Counted from the stretch's first letter, positions 27,971-37,798 are shown. The stretch is 64,000 nucleotides of DNA from Candidatus Rhodoferax odensensis (GCA_016718405.1 JADKDJ010000005.1:186001-250000); one strand, 5' to 3'. Notes: generated by a model not told the origin, from the sequence alone. Program-made: numbers and translations.

Positions 27971-28834
27971 TTACAACTGGTAGAAGTTGCGGATCGCCTC
28001 CCATGCCACTTGGGGGTCGTCCATGTATTGAAAAAGAGACAAATCCTCACGCGAAATGACACCTTCCTCGAGCATCACGTCCAGATTGAGCAGGCGCTTC
28101 CAGTAGTCTGAGCCGAACAGGATGATCGGCACCGGCTTGGCTTTCTTGGTCTGCACCAGGGTGATGACCTCGAACAGCTCGTCGAGCGTGCCAAAACCGC
28201 CCGGAAACGCCACCAATGCCTTGGCACGCATCATGAAGTGCATCTTGCGCATGGCGAAGTAGTGGAACTTGAAGCTCAGATCCGGCGATACGTACGGATT
28301 GGCATGTTGCTCGTGCGGCAGCCCGATGTTCAGACCGACAGTGGGCACGGCCATTTCGTGGGCGCCGCGGTTGGCAGCTTCCATGATTCCGGGGCCGCCG
28401 CCGGTGCAGATGAACAGGCTTTTCTCGCGCGGGTGTTGGCGGCTGTAGCCGCCGACCAGGCGAGCAAACAGGCGCGCCTGCTCGTACCAATGGGCATTGC
28501 GCACCTGGCGCTGGGCTTGCGCCATCTCGGCGGCGTCGCCGCTGAGGGTGGCTGCGTCGATCGCGGCCTGCGCGTCGGCCGGCGAGACGAAACGCGCGCT
28601 GCCAAACACGACGATGGTGTTTTCGATGCCCTGAGCCTTCTGGTCCAGGTCGGGCTTGAGCATCTCGAGTTGCATCCGAATGCCGCGCGTTTCTCGCCGC
28701 AGCAGGAACTCGGGGTCAGCAAACGCCACGCGGTAGGCGTCGGACTGCAGCGGGGTGCCCGCGTCGTAGTGGTTCTTGAGTTCGGCCCAGGCATCGGCCA
28801 GGGTCCGGTCATTGGGGTTCAGCGCGCCGTCCAT
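27971..28834 (-). CDS. LOG-family nucleoside monophosphate phosphoribohydrolase
   Basis: A 287-residue protein of the long LOG type (TIGR00730-like). LOG enzymes hydrolyse AMP or cytokinin ribotides to the base and ribose 5-phosphate. Motifs are FICTGGGPGIMEAANRGA in the middle and FPGGFGTLDELFE about 70 residues later, which form the phosphate-binding and catalytic site. The N-terminal 90 residues form the helical extension of the long form. The ATG at 28834 is 34 bp behind a PRPP-synthetase gene, and the three-gene unit with the phosphorylase at 29759 suggests nucleotide breakdown and ribose-phosphate reuse. Confidence 0.87.
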   Translation of the reverse strand: MDGALNPNDRTLADAWAELKNHYDAGTPLQSDAYRVAFADPEFLLRRETRGIRMQLEMLKPDLDQKAQGIENTIVVFGSARFVSPADAQAAIDAATLSGDAAEMAQAQRQVRNAHWYEQARLFARLVGGYSRQHPREKSLFICTGGGPGIMEAANRGAHEMAVPTVGLNIGLPHEQHANPYVSPDLSFKFHYFAMRKMHFMMRAKALVAFPGGFGTLDELFEVITLVQTKKAKPVPIILFGSDYWKRLLNLDVMLEEGVISREDLSLFQYMDDPQVAWEAIRNFYQL

Positions 28835-28868
28835 CGTTATGCTTTCTGGGCTGTCGGGGTTTGGTGGG

Positions 28869-29759
28869 TCATGGGTGCAGCGCCAGCAGGGCCTGCGCGA
28901 GCGCGGGCGCAATGGCGGCGGCGTTGCTGCTGTGGGCAATGCAGTCGGTACTCCAGACGTGGCGCACGCCGGCTTGGAGTATCACGTCGAGTGCGTCCTC
29001 GGCAAACAGCGCGTGGGTCACCGCCACATCGACGCTGGTCGCGCCCGCTTGCAGCGCCAGTCGTGTCGCCTCAGCCACGGTGCGTCCAGTGCTGGCGACA
29101 TCGTCAATCAGCACCACCGCGCGCCCGCGCAGTGGTGCGTCGGGCAGGGCAATCGCCACCTGTTTGTCGCCATTGCGCACCTTGTGGCAAACCGCGTGGT
29201 CAAAGCCATGCCGCTGGGCCGCCTGCGCCACCCATTGCGCTGACTCGCTGTCGGGACCCATTAAAAACGGCGAGCGGTGGTGGCGGGCAATCAAATCGGA
29301 TAACAGGGGTGCGCCACTGACGACGATCGCTTGCGGTACCGGCACCGCCTGCTCCAGTGTGGCGACGCGATGCAGGTGCGGGTCAACCGTGATCACAGCG
29401 TCAAACAGCGAGGCCAGAAAACGTCCAACGATGGTCTGGCTGACCGCCTCACCTGGGCGAAACGCCATATCCTGGCGCATGTAGGCCAAGTAGGGTGCGA
29501 TCAGCGTGAGCTGCGTTGCGCCAAGCGAGCGCGCGGTCTGGGCGACCAGCAACAGCTCGACCAGTTTCTCGTTAGGGTGGTCCAGGCTGCGCAGCAGCGC
29601 CACCGGTCCCTTGAGAGCGCTCGGCAAGCGCAGTTTGAGCTCGCCATCCGGGAAGCGATGGCGCTCGACTACCGCCAATTCAAGGCCGGCGGCCTGGGCA
29701 ATGCGCTGCGCCGGAGCGAGCTCATCGTCAAAACACAGCAGAAAGGGGCGCACGGTCAT
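28869..29759 (-). CDS. Ribose-phosphate pyrophosphokinase-like protein (second Prs type)
   Basis: A 296-residue PRPP-synthetase homologue. HRFPDGELKLRLP, LIAPYLAYMRQDMAF, DAVITVDPHLHR and the PRPP loop VVLIDDVASTGRTV are all present. It is clearly diverged from housekeeping Prs (for example DMAFRPGEAVSQ), so it is probably a second, specialised copy. The ATG at 29759 shares one base with the phosphorylase stop. The usual reaction is ribose 5-phosphate plus ATP to PRPP; the partner gene could deliver ribose 1,5-bisphosphate instead, so the true substrate deserves testing. Confidence 0.87.
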   Translation of the reverse strand: MTVRPFLLCFDDELAPAQRIAQAAGLELAVVERHRFPDGELKLRLPSALKGPVALLRSLDHPNEKLVELLLVAQTARSLGATQLTLIAPYLAYMRQDMAFRPGEAVSQTIVGRFLASLFDAVITVDPHLHRVATLEQAVPVPQAIVVSGAPLLSDLIARHHRSPFLMGPDSESAQWVAQAAQRHGFDHAVCHKVRNGDKQVAIALPDAPLRGRAVVLIDDVASTGRTVAEATRLALQAGATSVDVAVTHALFAEDALDVILQAGVRHVWSTDCIAHSSNAAAIAPALAQALLALHP

Positions 29760-31360
29760 TAGAACTCCACGAACACGTGAGACATCTGCTGGGCGTCGCC
29801 GACGGCGTAGCCGCTGGACTTGGCGCTGGCCTGGCGTGCAAATTCCAGATCCGAGGCGTAGGCCGCGTGAATCCGGTACAAGGCTTGCCCGGCTTGAGCC
29901 GGATCCCCCAGTTTGCACAACAAGTCCACGCCCGAGCCCGCAACCTTGGGCGCACCCGCCAAGCGCGCAATGCGCGCGATTTGCAGGTTGTCGATGCCAA
30001 CCACGATGCCGTCACGCTGCGCTCGGACCTCCAGGCTCAGGGAGCCCAGCGGCGGGTGGTTGTGGTCGAATTCCTTGCGTCCCTGGGCTTCGATCAACGC
30101 GTTCATCTTGGCCAGGGCACGGCCGGAATCCAGAATGTCGCGCGCAATCGCAAAGCCGTCACCGCCGCGCACGTCGGGATCGCACTCGATCAGTCGCCCG
30201 GCCAGGCGCAAGGCCTTTTGCCGCAGGTCGATGGGTGCGCGCGGATCGTTCTCCAGCACGCGCATCACGTCACGCGCTTCCAGCACCGGGCCGACGCCAA
30301 AGCCGATCGGCTGGCGTCCATCCGTTATCACCACGTCAAGCGAGATCTTCATGCGCCGGGCGACATACTCGAACAAGCGGCGCAGGCGCTGCGCGTCGGG
30401 CATGGAGCGCACCTTGGCGGTGGGGCCAATGGGAATGTCAAGCACCAGGTGGGTCGAACCCGCCGCAATCTTTTTCGACAAGATCGATGCCACCATCTGG
30501 CCCGGCGAGTCCAGGGACAGTGGGCGCTCGACCGAGATCAGCACATCATCGGCGGGCGAAAGCTTGGCGCTACCGCCCCAGGCCAGACAACCACGGTGGT
30601 TGCGCACGATGTCCTGCAGCTTGTCGATCGGCAGTTCCACTTGGGCCAGTACCTCCATGGTGTCGGCGGTGCCGGCCGGCGAAGTGATGGCGCGTGAGGA
30701 TGTCTTGGGGCACAACATGCCGTGTGCCGCCACGATCGGCACCACCAGCATGGAGGTACGGTTGCCGGGCAGGCCGCCGATGCAATGCTTGTCCACCACC
30801 AGCGACTCGTGCCAGTCAAGACGGCGGCCGGCCTCAATCATGGCCTCGGTCAGAAAGTAGACCTCCTCGCGGTCGAGCTCGTCACGATTGGTGGCCACCA
30901 CGAAAGCGGTGAGTTCGATCTTGGAATAGTGGTGTTGCGCGATGTCTCGCACGATGGCACGGAAGTCGTCCGGCCCCAGCCGCTCGCCGCCGAGTTTTCG
31001 GTGCAACGCACTGATCGATTCCGGCGCCTCGGCCTGCGCGACCGACACTGTGTGACCCTCCGGCACGCCGATCTGGGCGAAGGCCGCCTTGGACAGACCG
31101 AGTTGACCGCAGGCGACGATGGCCTGGTCATCAACCACATTGAGCGTGGCCAGCACTCGCTCGCCATTGGCCCGGATCTCCACCTTGGAGAGCGCCTTGA
31201 AGCCCTCGGCACGGTAGACCTCGCAGTCCCGGTGCATGTACGCCACGTTTTCGTGATAGGTGTCAATCAGCACGCGGCGCAGCGCCAGGCTGGCCTGGCC
31301 GGTACAGTCCTTTCCCTGCTGCGTGAGCGTCACGGTCGGTTCGGTAGTCTCTGGATTCAT
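29759..31360 (-). CDS. Thymidine phosphorylase family protein, AMP-phosphorylase-like
   Basis: A 533-residue nucleoside/nucleotide phosphorylase. It has an extra N-terminal domain of about 90 residues as in archaeal AMP phosphorylases ([20 protein letters not shown]), then the catalytic domains with [15 protein letters not shown] and [20 protein letters not shown], and a C-terminal [17 protein letters not shown] barrel. AMP phosphorylases form the free base and ribose 1,5-bisphosphate; true DeoA works on thymidine. The length and N-terminal domain favour the first. It is first in an operon with the PRPP-synthetase-like and LOG genes. The ATG 31360 start is the only good one. Confidence 0.86.
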   Translation of the reverse strand: MNPETTEPTVTLTQQGKDCTGQASLALRRVLIDTYHENVAYMHRDCEVYRAEGFKALSKVEIRANGERVLATLNVVDDQAIVACGQLGLSKAAFAQIGVPEGHTVSVAQAEAPESISALHRKLGGERLGPDDFRAIVRDIAQHHYSKIELTAFVVATNRDELDREEVYFLTEAMIEAGRRLDWHESLVVDKHCIGGLPGNRTSMLVVPIVAAHGMLCPKTSSRAITSPAGTADTMEVLAQVELPIDKLQDIVRNHRGCLAWGGSAKLSPADDVLISVERPLSLDSPGQMVASILSKKIAAGSTHLVLDIPIGPTAKVRSMPDAQRLRRLFEYVARRMKISLDVVITDGRQPIGFGVGPVLEARDVMRVLENDPRAPIDLRQKALRLAGRLIECDPDVRGGDGFAIARDILDSGRALAKMNALIEAQGRKEFDHNHPPLGSLSLEVRAQRDGIVVGIDNLQIARIARLAGAPKVAGSGVDLLCKLGDPAQAGQALYRIHAAYASDLEFARQASAKSSGYAVGDAQQMSHVFVEF

Positions 31361-31454
31361 GGGGATAGCCTACACCGAAATTGGGCGCCGGTCCCGCCTT
31401 GGTGGGCACGAACGGCTTTACCAAGGGCGCCAACCTATGCAAGACACAGCCAAC

Positions 31455-31480
31455 AAAAAAAGCCCCCGAAGGAGCTTCTT
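31455..31480 (-). terminator. Rho-independent terminator of efp
   Basis: On the minus strand AAGCTCC, loop TTCG, GGGGCTT and a seven-T run, starting about 25 bases after the efp stop. The seven-base stem with a UUCG tetraloop is a strong terminator. Confidence 0.9.
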
Positions 31481-31504
31481 GTTGGTCGCCAAGCGCGATA
31501 CCGC

Positions 31505-32059
31505 TCAGACGCGCTTGCGGTACTCACCCGTGCGGGTATCGATCTCGACCTTGTCGCCTTGCGCCACAAAGATCGGCACGCCGACTTCGAAGCCGGTGGC
31601 GATCTTGGCGGGCTTCAAGACCTTGCCGGACGTGTCGCCCTTGACGGCGGGTTCGGTCCAGGTGATCTCGCGCACCACGCTGGTGGGCAGCTCGACCGAA
31701 ATGGCCTTGCCGTCGTAGAACACCACTTCGACTTCCATGCCGTCTTCGAGGTAATTGAGCGCGTCGCCCATATTCTCGGCTTCCACTTCGTACTGGTTGT
31801 ACTCAGAGTCCATGCAGACGTACATCGGGTCGGCGAAGTAGGAGTAGGTGCAGTCCTTCTTGTCCAGGATGACTTGATCCATTTTGTCGTCGGCCTTGAA
31901 TACAACTTCGGTGCCGAAGTTGGCGATCAGGCTTTTGAGCTTCATGCGCACCGTGGCGGAATTGCGGCCGCCGCGGCTGTATTCGGTCTTGAGCACGACC
32001 ATCGGGTCCTTGCCGTGCATGATGACGTTGCCGGCGCGGATTTCCTGTGCGATCTTCAT
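31505..32059 (-). CDS. efp: Elongation factor P, Arg32 type
   Basis: A 184-residue translation factor that relieves ribosome stalling at polyproline. [19 protein letters not shown] opens domain I; the tip loop is [10 protein letters not shown] with Arg at position 32, the residue rhamnosylated by EarP. The OB domains end at [10 protein letters not shown]. Its modifying enzyme EarP is encoded 139 bp upstream on the same strand, matching the Arg32 type rather than the lysylated type. A strong terminator follows. Confidence 0.96.
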   Translation of the reverse strand: MKIAQEIRAGNVIMHGKDPMVVLKTEYSRGGRNSATVRMKLKSLIANFGTEVVFKADDKMDQVILDKKDCTYSYFADPMYVCMDSEYNQYEVEAENMGDALNYLEDGMEVEVVFYDGKAISVELPTSVVREITWTEPAVKGDTSGKVLKPAKIATGFEVGVPIFVAQGDKVEIDTRTGEYRKRV

Positions 32060-32198
32060 AGTAGTAGGGGTTCCATTCAGGGGCCGCTCAAAGCGTGGTT
32101 ACGCTGGCTCGCGCGGCAATTCGAGGCGGAGTGGACAAAGCGTCCGATCAGTTTCCGCAAAGCCTTGGATTTTAATGCCTTTTGGCTCACCCACCGAT

Positions 32199-33326
32199 TC
32201 AAGCGCGCAGGGTGTTCACAAATTCAAGCAGTTGACCGACCAGATCCGGTTGTTGCAGCAACCGGGCGCGAGCCGCCTGGATGGCTAGGCCCCAGGCTGG
32301 CAGCGCCAAGGCTTCCAGCGGTCCCGGGTCGATGTTGTTCCAGGTGCGGTGAAATCGGCGCAGCGAGGCGGGCGCGTCGATGGCATCCAGAAAGGCTTCC
32401 AGCTTGTCGTGGTGGGCGTCGTCGTGCTGGGGGTAGATCTGCCATACCAGTGGTCGGCCGGCCCACAGGGCGCGCACCAGTGAATCCTCGCCACGCACAA
32501 AATTGAGGTCGCAGCTCCACAGCAGATGGTCGAAGTCGATCTGGTCCAGCGCGGGCAGATACGAAATCGATAGCGTTCCACCCATATTCCATGATGGATC
32601 AAGTCTGTTCTTCCTCTCTATCGCAGACTGCGCCGCGGCGCTGGCGCGCCCTGGGGTTACCAGCAGCCGGGTCGAGGCAGCTTGGGTGGCGAGCTGATCC
32701 AGCAACTGGGGTAAGACGTCTGGTTCATAGCAGAACAACGAGACCACTTGTTCCCCCGGCCGCCATTCAATGCCGTGCTGACGCAGCCAGACTGTGCGGT
32801 CAAAACGCGCTTGGCGCTGCAGCAGGTCCGGCTCGCGCAACAACCCGCCGGTGCGTGGCGTGAAACCGGGGTAGAAAAAGTGCTTGGTCAGTCCGGCGCC
32901 AGGCCCGCGCAGAACAGGCGACGACAGGCCATGGCTGCGTTCCACATAGGCTTCGGCAGACAGGTATTCCAGGTTGATCCATGCGACTTTGTTGCCTCCT
33001 GCCCTTTGTTTATAAGCGTTGGTAGCTATGAATTCAGGAGCAATTTCGCAGCCAAAGGCTTCCACCAGCACCTCACCGGCGGCCACGCCCTGCAGTGATA
33101 GCGGCTGCGTCCAGGCCCGGACTTCCACCCCAGCGCAGCCAAGCGGGGCCATCCACCGCAGAGCGCTGGCATCGTCAACCCACAGCCGCACGCGCTGACC
33201 CCGCGACGCCAAATCTCGGCACAGGCGCCAGCTCACGCCAAGATCGCCGTAGTTGTCGACCACCTTGCAGAAGATGTCCCAGTTCAGCACAGGCCAGGTA
33301 GTCAGAGCGGGATCGGCAGCGGTCAT
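32199..33326 (-). CDS. earP: EF-P arginine rhamnosyltransferase EarP
   Basis: A GT-B enzyme of 375 residues that moves rhamnose from dTDP-rhamnose to Arg32 of EF-P. WDIFCKVVDNYGDLGVSWRL carries the catalytic Asp near residue 20, and NFVRGEDSLVRALWAG is the nucleotide-sugar motif near the end. The ATG at 33326 gives family length; ATG 33356 is also possible. An AT-rich repeat copy (33001-33046) lies inside and encodes residues EFIATNAYKQRAGGNK, which look inserted relative to the family. It is followed by efp. Confidence 0.92.
   Translation of the reverse strand: MTAADPALTTWPVLNWDIFCKVVDNYGDLGVSWRLCRDLASRGQRVRLWVDDASALRWMAPLGCAGVEVRAWTQPLSLQGVAAGEVLVEAFGCEIAPEFIATNAYKQRAGGNKVAWINLEYLSAEAYVERSHGLSSPVLRGPGAGLTKHFFYPGFTPRTGGLLREPDLLQRQARFDRTVWLRQHGIEWRPGEQVVSLFCYEPDVLPQLLDQLATQAASTRLLVTPGRASAAAQSAIERKNRLDPSWNMGGTLSISYLPALDQIDFDHLLWSCDLNFVRGEDSLVRALWAGRPLVWQIYPQHDDAHHDKLEAFLDAIDAPASLRRFHRTWNNIDPGPLEALALPAWGLAIQAARARLLQQPDLVGQLLEFVNTLRA
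33001..33046. repeat. AT-rich dispersed repeat inside earP
   Basis: A 46-base AT-rich stretch (TTTATAAGCGTTGGTAGC, then TATGAATTCAGGAG) inside a high-GC gene. It resembles the 52493-52552 stretch in rlmD and, from memory, a repeat family spread through Comamonadaceae genomes. It keeps the reading frame. Confidence 0.55.
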
Positions 33327-33416
33327 CCGCTGGATTGTGCCCAGATTGGTCGCCATTCCAAGTGCTGCGCACAATGAAGTGGTGCGCCCACCCGGCAGGC
33401 ATGACAATCCAATCCC

Positions 33417-35408
33417 ATGACTGACACACATTCGCTAGCACTGTTGAATGAAGTTGCTGCGCTGCCGGCGCTGCCCGGCGTCTACCGCTACTTCGACGCC
33501 CAGGGCGCCGTGTTGTACGTAGGCAAGGCGATCAACCTCAAGAAGCGCGTGGCCAGCTATTTCCAGCGGGATCACGGCGGCACGCGCATCGGCCATATGG
33601 TGAGCAAGATCGTGCGCATGGAGACCACCGTCGTGCGCTCGGAGGCCGAGGCGCTGCTGCTGGAAAACAACCTGATCAAGACGCTCAACCCCAAGTACAA
33701 CATTCTGTTCCGGGACGACAAGAGCTACCCCTACCTCAAGATGACCGCGCCTGAGCGCAAGGCCGACACGGTGAAGCAGCGCGCTGGCCGAGAAGGCGGC
33801 TGCGTGGCGCCTGGTACGCCGGTTGGCACCGACTTTTCGCGAGTTTCGTACTACCGTGGCGCGGTGGAGAAGCGCCATCAGTACTTCGGGCCCTACCCAA
33901 GCGCCTGGGCGGTCAAGGAGGCAATCTTGCTGATGCAAAAGGTGTTTCGCCTGCGCACCTGCGAGGACGCGGTGTTCAACAACCGCACCCGGCCCTGCCT
34001 GCTGTACCAGATCAAGCGCTGCTCGGCACCCTGCGTGGGCCACATCTCGGCGCAGGACTATGCGCAGGACGTGGCCCGTGGCCAGCGCTTTCTGCGTGGA
34101 GACGCGCAAGAGGTTATGCGCGAACTGGAGGCGCGCATGATGGCCCACGCGCAGGCGCTGGAGTTTGAGCAGGCCGCGGAGTTACGCAATCAGGTCGCGG
34201 CGCTGTCCAACGTGCTGCACCAGCAATCGGTCGACAACGTCAGCGACCGCGACGTCGACGTGCTGGCGGTCAAGGTGCAGGGCGGGCGTGCTTGTGTCAA
34301 CCTGGCCATGGTGCGTGGTGGTCGCCACCTGGGGGACCGGCCCTATTTTCCGGTGCATGTTGACGAGGCCTTGGCGCTGCGCAGTGAGGACGACGATGAT
34401 GCGGGAGAGGATGCCCCATCGGTGGAGGTGCAGGTGTTGGAGGCCTTTGTTGCTCAGCACTATATCGACGTGGCCGTGCCGCCCAGCCTGATCACCAGTG
34501 CGCCGATCAGCAAGAAGTTGATGCGAGCCTTGTCGGCGCGCACCGGGGTCAAAGTCAGCGCCCAGCACCAGCCGCGCGAGCAGCGCCGCGTCTGGCTGGA
34601 AATGGCGCAGACCAACGCCGGGCTACAACTGGCCCGGCTGTTGGCTGAAGAGGGCTCGCAGCAAGCCCGCACCCGCGCGCTGGCTGATGCGCTGGACCTG
34701 GCCCCGGACAGTCTGGACGACTTGCGCATCGAGTGCTTTGACATCTCGCACACCGCCGGCGAGTCGACGCAGGCCTCGTGCGTGGTGTTTCATCACCACA
34801 AAATGCAAAGTGCCGAGTACCGCCGCTTCAACATCGAGGGCATCACGGCGGGGGATGACTACGCGGCCATGCGTCAGGTGCTGGAGCGGCGCTATGGCAA
34901 GTTGGCGCAGGCGCTGCAAGCGGCGCAGGCTTCGGGCGAACCCAGCACGGTGAGCGGTCGCTTGCCGGATTTGGTGCTGGTGGACGGCGGGCGCGGCCAG
35001 GTCAGCATGGCGCGCGAGGTGTTCGAGCAGTTGGGTCTGAACCTGTCGCTGATCGTTGGCGTGGAAAAGGGTGAGGGGCGCAAGGTGGGGCTGGAGGAGT
35101 TGGTGTTTGCCGACGGGCGCGACAAGGTCTACCTCGGGCACGATTCCGCCGCGCTGATGTTGGTGGCGCAGATACGTGACGAGGCGCACCGTTTTGCCAT
35201 CACCGGCATGCGGGCACAGCGCGCCAAGGTGCGCTTGAGCGGTGGCAAGCTGGAGGAAATCGCCGGCATTGGCCCCAAACGCCGCGCCCGGCTGTTGCAG
35301 CGGTTTGGTGGTGTGCGCGGCGTGGGCTTGGCCAGCGTGGAGGACATCGCCAGCGTGGAGGGCATCTCGCGCGAACTGGCCGAAGAGATTTACCGGGCGC
35401 TGCATTGA
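33417..35408 (+). CDS. uvrC: Excinuclease ABC subunit C
   Basis: A 663-residue dual-incision nuclease of nucleotide excision repair. In order: GIY-YIG domain ([19 protein letters not shown], residues 17-95), the cysteine cluster [15 protein letters not shown], the UVR motif ([17 protein letters not shown]), the RNase H-like 5' nuclease ([23 protein letters not shown]) and C-terminal helix-hairpin-helix motifs ([18 protein letters not shown]). It is about 50 residues longer than E. coli UvrC, partly through a loop ([19 protein letters not shown]) before [16 protein letters not shown]. Followed 46 bp later by pgsA, an old and widespread pairing. Confidence 0.96.
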   Translation: MTDTHSLALLNEVAALPALPGVYRYFDAQGAVLYVGKAINLKKRVASYFQRDHGGTRIGHMVSKIVRMETTVVRSEAEALLLENNLIKTLNPKYNILFRDDKSYPYLKMTAPERKADTVKQRAGREGGCVAPGTPVGTDFSRVSYYRGAVEKRHQYFGPYPSAWAVKEAILLMQKVFRLRTCEDAVFNNRTRPCLLYQIKRCSAPCVGHISAQDYAQDVARGQRFLRGDAQEVMRELEARMMAHAQALEFEQAAELRNQVAALSNVLHQQSVDNVSDRDVDVLAVKVQGGRACVNLAMVRGGRHLGDRPYFPVHVDEALALRSEDDDDAGEDAPSVEVQVLEAFVAQHYIDVAVPPSLITSAPISKKLMRALSARTGVKVSAQHQPREQRRVWLEMAQTNAGLQLARLLAEEGSQQARTRALADALDLAPDSLDDLRIECFDISHTAGESTQASCVVFHHHKMQSAEYRRFNIEGITAGDDYAAMRQVLERRYGKLAQALQAAQASGEPSTVSGRLPDLVLVDGGRGQVSMAREVFEQLGLNLSLIVGVEKGEGRKVGLEELVFADGRDKVYLGHDSAALMLVAQIRDEAHRFAITGMRAQRAKVRLSGGKLEEIAGIGPKRRARLLQRFGGVRGVGLASVEDIASVEGISRELAEEIYRALH

Positions 35409-35454
35409 GTCGGTCGCTCGAATGGGCGTCGGCTCGTGCCACAATCACACCAGC

Positions 35455-36030
35455 ATGTTCTTCACCATCCCCACCATCATGACCTGGACGCGCATTGTCG
35501 CGATTCCACTCATTGTGGGGGTTTTCTACTTGCCCGAGTCGGCCGCGTCACAGGCCGAACGTAACCTGATTGCCACGGTCATGTTCGTGCTGTTCGCCGC
35601 CACCGATTGGCTCGACGGCTACCTGGCGCGCAAGCTCAACCAGGTGTCGTCCTTCGGCGCCTTTCTCGACCCGGTGGCGGACAAGTTCCTGGTTTGTGCC
35701 AGCGTGCTGGTGCTGGTGCACCTGGGCCGCGCCGATGTGTTTGTTGCACTCATCATCATCGGGCGCGAGATCGCCATTTCCGCGCTGCGAGAATGGATGG
35801 CGCAGATCGGTGCTTCCAAGAGCGTGGCGGTGCACATGGTGGGCAAGCTCAAGACCGTGGCGCAGATGGTAGCGATTCCGTTTCTGCTGTTTGATGGGCG
35901 CCTGTTCGGACTGATCGACACCCATGTGTGGGGCGTCTGGTTGATCTGGATTGCCGCCTTGTTGACGGTCTGGTCGATGATCTATTACCTCCAGAAGGCG
36001 CTTCCTGAAATCCGGGCCAGGGTGAAGTGA
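35455..36030 (+). CDS. pgsA: CDP-diacylglycerol-glycerol-3-phosphate 3-phosphatidyltransferase
   Basis: A 191-residue integral membrane enzyme that makes phosphatidylglycerol phosphate. The CDP-alcohol phosphotransferase signature is complete, from DWLDGYLAR to GAFLDPVADK with the spacing D-x2-DG-x2-AR-x8-G-x3-D-x3-D. The opening FFTIPTIMTWTRIVAIPL is the usual first helix. The ATG at 35455 is the family start; the frame is open upstream into uvrC. The stop overlaps the GTG of the next gene (GTGA). Confidence 0.95.
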   Translation: MFFTIPTIMTWTRIVAIPLIVGVFYLPESAASQAERNLIATVMFVLFAATDWLDGYLARKLNQVSSFGAFLDPVADKFLVCASVLVLVHLGRADVFVALIIIGREIAISALREWMAQIGASKSVAVHMVGKLKTVAQMVAIPFLLFDGRLFGLIDTHVWGVWLIWIAALLTVWSMIYYLQKALPEIRARVK

Positions 36031-36911
36031 CCGCTCGTAACGACCGGGCCCTGATTCGGGCCATGCCGGTGGTGTTCGTGCTGATCTGGAGTACCGGTTT
36101 TATCGTCGCGCGGTACGGCATGCCGCACGCGCCGCCCATGAAGTTTCTGGCGGTGCGCTACGCCTTGTCCATTGTGTGTTTCTTGCCGTGGATTGCGCTG
36201 GCGGGCGTGGCCTGGCCGCGCTCGCGCGCGCAGTGGCTGCACCTGGGTGTGACCGGCGTGCTGATGCACGCGGTCTACCTGGGTGGTGTTTGGGCTGCGG
36301 TCAAGGCGGGCATGGGCTCAGGTCTGTCGGCCCTGATAGTTGGTCTGCAGCCGGTGCTGACGGCGATCTGGCTGTCCGCCACGGGTGGCAGGGTTACCTC
36401 GCGGCAGTGGATTGGTTTGGTGTTGGGTTTCGTCGGTTTGGTGATGGTGGTGTCGCGCAAGTTCGGCCAGGGTGCGGAGGCAAATTGGCTGAACATGTCG
36501 TTCGCGATTGCCGCCTTGCTCAGCATTACCTTGGGGACGCTGTACCAGAAGCGTTTTGTCGCCCCGTGTGACGTGCGCTCCGCCAATGTCGTCCAACTCG
36601 GCGCTGCGCTGCTGCTGACCTTGCCGCTGGCAATGCTCGAGACGGAGGCCATGCGTTGGAACGACGAACTGCGCTTGGCCATGGCCTGGTCGGTACTGGC
36701 GCTGACACTGGGCGGCAGCTCGTTGCTGTACATGCTGATTCAGCGCGGTGCAGCGACGTCCGTGACCAGCCTGATGTACCTGGTGCCGCCCACCACGGCC
36801 CTGATGGCGTGGCTGCTGTTCGCCGAGCCCATTTCGGCACTGACCCTGACTGGCACCGCCCTCACAGCAGTGGGTGTGGCGCTGGTGGTTCGTCAGTCCG
36901 GCGTGCGCTAG
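36027..36911 (+). CDS. EamA/DMT-family membrane transporter
   Basis: A 294-residue drug/metabolite transporter with two EamA repeats, about ten membrane helices. FVLIWSTGFIVARYGMPHA opens the first repeat, and SALIVGLQPVLTAIW and AATSVTSLMYLVPPTTALMA are the conserved helix ends of each repeat. The start is GTG at 36027, overlapping the pgsA stop, so translation is coupled though the roles are unrelated. The substrate cannot be predicted; many relatives export amino acids or metabolites. Confidence 0.9.
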   Translation: MTARNDRALIRAMPVVFVLIWSTGFIVARYGMPHAPPMKFLAVRYALSIVCFLPWIALAGVAWPRSRAQWLHLGVTGVLMHAVYLGGVWAAVKAGMGSGLSALIVGLQPVLTAIWLSATGGRVTSRQWIGLVLGFVGLVMVVSRKFGQGAEANWLNMSFAIAALLSITLGTLYQKRFVAPCDVRSANVVQLGAALLLTLPLAMLETEAMRWNDELRLAMAWSVLALTLGGSSLLYMLIQRGAATSVTSLMYLVPPTTALMAWLLFAEPISALTLTGTALTAVGVALVVRQSGVR

Positions 36912-37143
36912 GGTCGGGTTTTCGCGGTTGCCTGGTGTTGCGCGGACGAGCAGGCGGCACCGCCACGTTGATCAAGCTGCGGTGTGTGCGACCCCATGCT
37001 ATAGCGCATTTTGTTCCACTTGAACAGAGGTCAATCACTCGCTCTTACGATCCACTTACAGATGTTGCGTGATGGTGCCAATTGCGTTGTCGAAAAACCG
37101 AATAGAATTCGCCTCCGCACTGTTGTAAAAGCTGCATGTGATG

Positions 37144-37172
37144 TTGACACTGGCAAGCCCAGTGGCTTTAAT
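37144..37172 (+). promoter_or_regulatory. Sigma-70-type promoter of the HU gene
   Basis: TTGACA at 37144-37149 and TTTAAT at 37167-37172 with 17 bases between. Transcription would start near 37180, giving about 140 bases of leader before the GTG at 37321. The rest of the 409-bp gap from 36912 to 37320 is less GC-rich than its surroundings and holds no convincing gene. Confidence 0.72.
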
Positions 37173-37320
37173 GATATGCAGCAGTACGAGCTGCTGTCAC
37201 CATCTCCCACACGCTTGACCATCGATCGGCCAAAACCATTGGCCCGGTCGGCATGCACGAAGAGACTAGGATTTTTGAGAGACATTTTGATCAACGTTGC
37301 TTCCATACGAGGGGACATTT

Positions 37321-37593
37321 GTGAATAAGACCGAACTGATTGAGCACATCGCCAAACACGCCGACATCTCCAAGGCCGCCGCCACCCGAGCGCTGGAGTC
37401 CACCATTGGCGCCGTCAAGACCACACTGAAGAAGGGCGGCTCCGTGTCGCTGGTGGGCTTTGGTACTTTTGCCGTGGGCAAACGCGCCGCGCGCGTGGGC
37501 CGTAATCCGCGGACCGGCGCTGCGATTAAAATCAAGGCAGCCAAAGTGCCAAAGTTTCGGCCAGGCAAAGCGTTGAAGGACGCTTTGAACTGA
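37321..37593 (+). CDS. hupB: DNA-binding protein HU
   Basis: A 90-residue nucleoid protein. [20 protein letters not shown] is the dimerisation region, and [20 protein letters not shown] with [10 protein letters not shown] forms the DNA-binding arm. The start is GTG at 37321, with GAGGGG about 7 bases upstream. tRNA-Val follows 19 bases after the stop and a terminator closes the unit, so HU and the tRNA probably share a transcript. HU genes followed by a tRNA and then ppiD are common in this group. Confidence 0.95.
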   Translation: MNKTELIEHIAKHADISKAAATRALESTIGAVKTTLKKGGSVSLVGFGTFAVGKRAARVGRNPRTGAAIKIKAAKVPKFRPGKALKDALN

Positions 37594-37612
37594 TTGCAGG
37601 TTAGTAACGGTG

Positions 37613-37688
37613 GGGTGCTTAGCTCAGTTGGTAGAGCGGCGCCCTTACAAGGCGTAGGTCGGCGGTTCGAGCCCGTCAGCACCCACCA
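37613..37688 (+). tRNA. tRNA-Val (anticodon TAC)
   Basis: A 76-base cloverleaf: acceptor GGGTGCT pairs with AGCACCC, D arm TAGCTCAGTTGGTAGAGC, anticodon loop CTTACAA (TAC), T arm with GGTTCGAGCCC and a genome-encoded CCA end at 37686-37688. Confidence 0.97.
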
Positions 37689-37690
37689 CC

Positions 37691-37723
37691 AAGGCGAACA
37701 TCGTGTTCGCCTTTTGTTTTTTT
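37691..37723 (+). terminator. Rho-independent terminator after tRNA-Val
   Basis: AAGGCGAACA, loop TCG, TGTTCGCCTT, then a T-rich run. The ten-base perfect stem starts three bases after the tRNA. Confidence 0.93.
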
Positions 37724-37729
37724 GTGATA

Positions 37730-37790
37730 TTGCGGGACAGCGCGCAGCGGCGCAATTGCTGCGCCGCTGCCGTCCTCAACTGACTAGAGA
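37730..37790 (+). repeat. Dispersed hairpin repeat, copy D
   Basis: TTGCGGGACAG, then a perfect 11-base inverted repeat (GCAGCGGCGCA and TGCGCCGCTGC around a five-base loop), then CGTCCTCAACTGACTAGAG. The outer parts match the other copies; the centre is unique. It lies just upstream of ppiD. Confidence 0.75.
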
Positions 37791-37798
37791 GTCTGCGC

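Noticed and set aside
30722..32506. A 594-residue plus-strand open frame
   Set aside because: It lies antisense to the phosphorylase, efp and earP genes and has a composition typical of shadow frames.
37011..37328. A 105-codon open frame ahead of the HU gene
   Set aside because: It has no family similarity, covers the HU promoter and runs into the HU start; more likely leader sequence.
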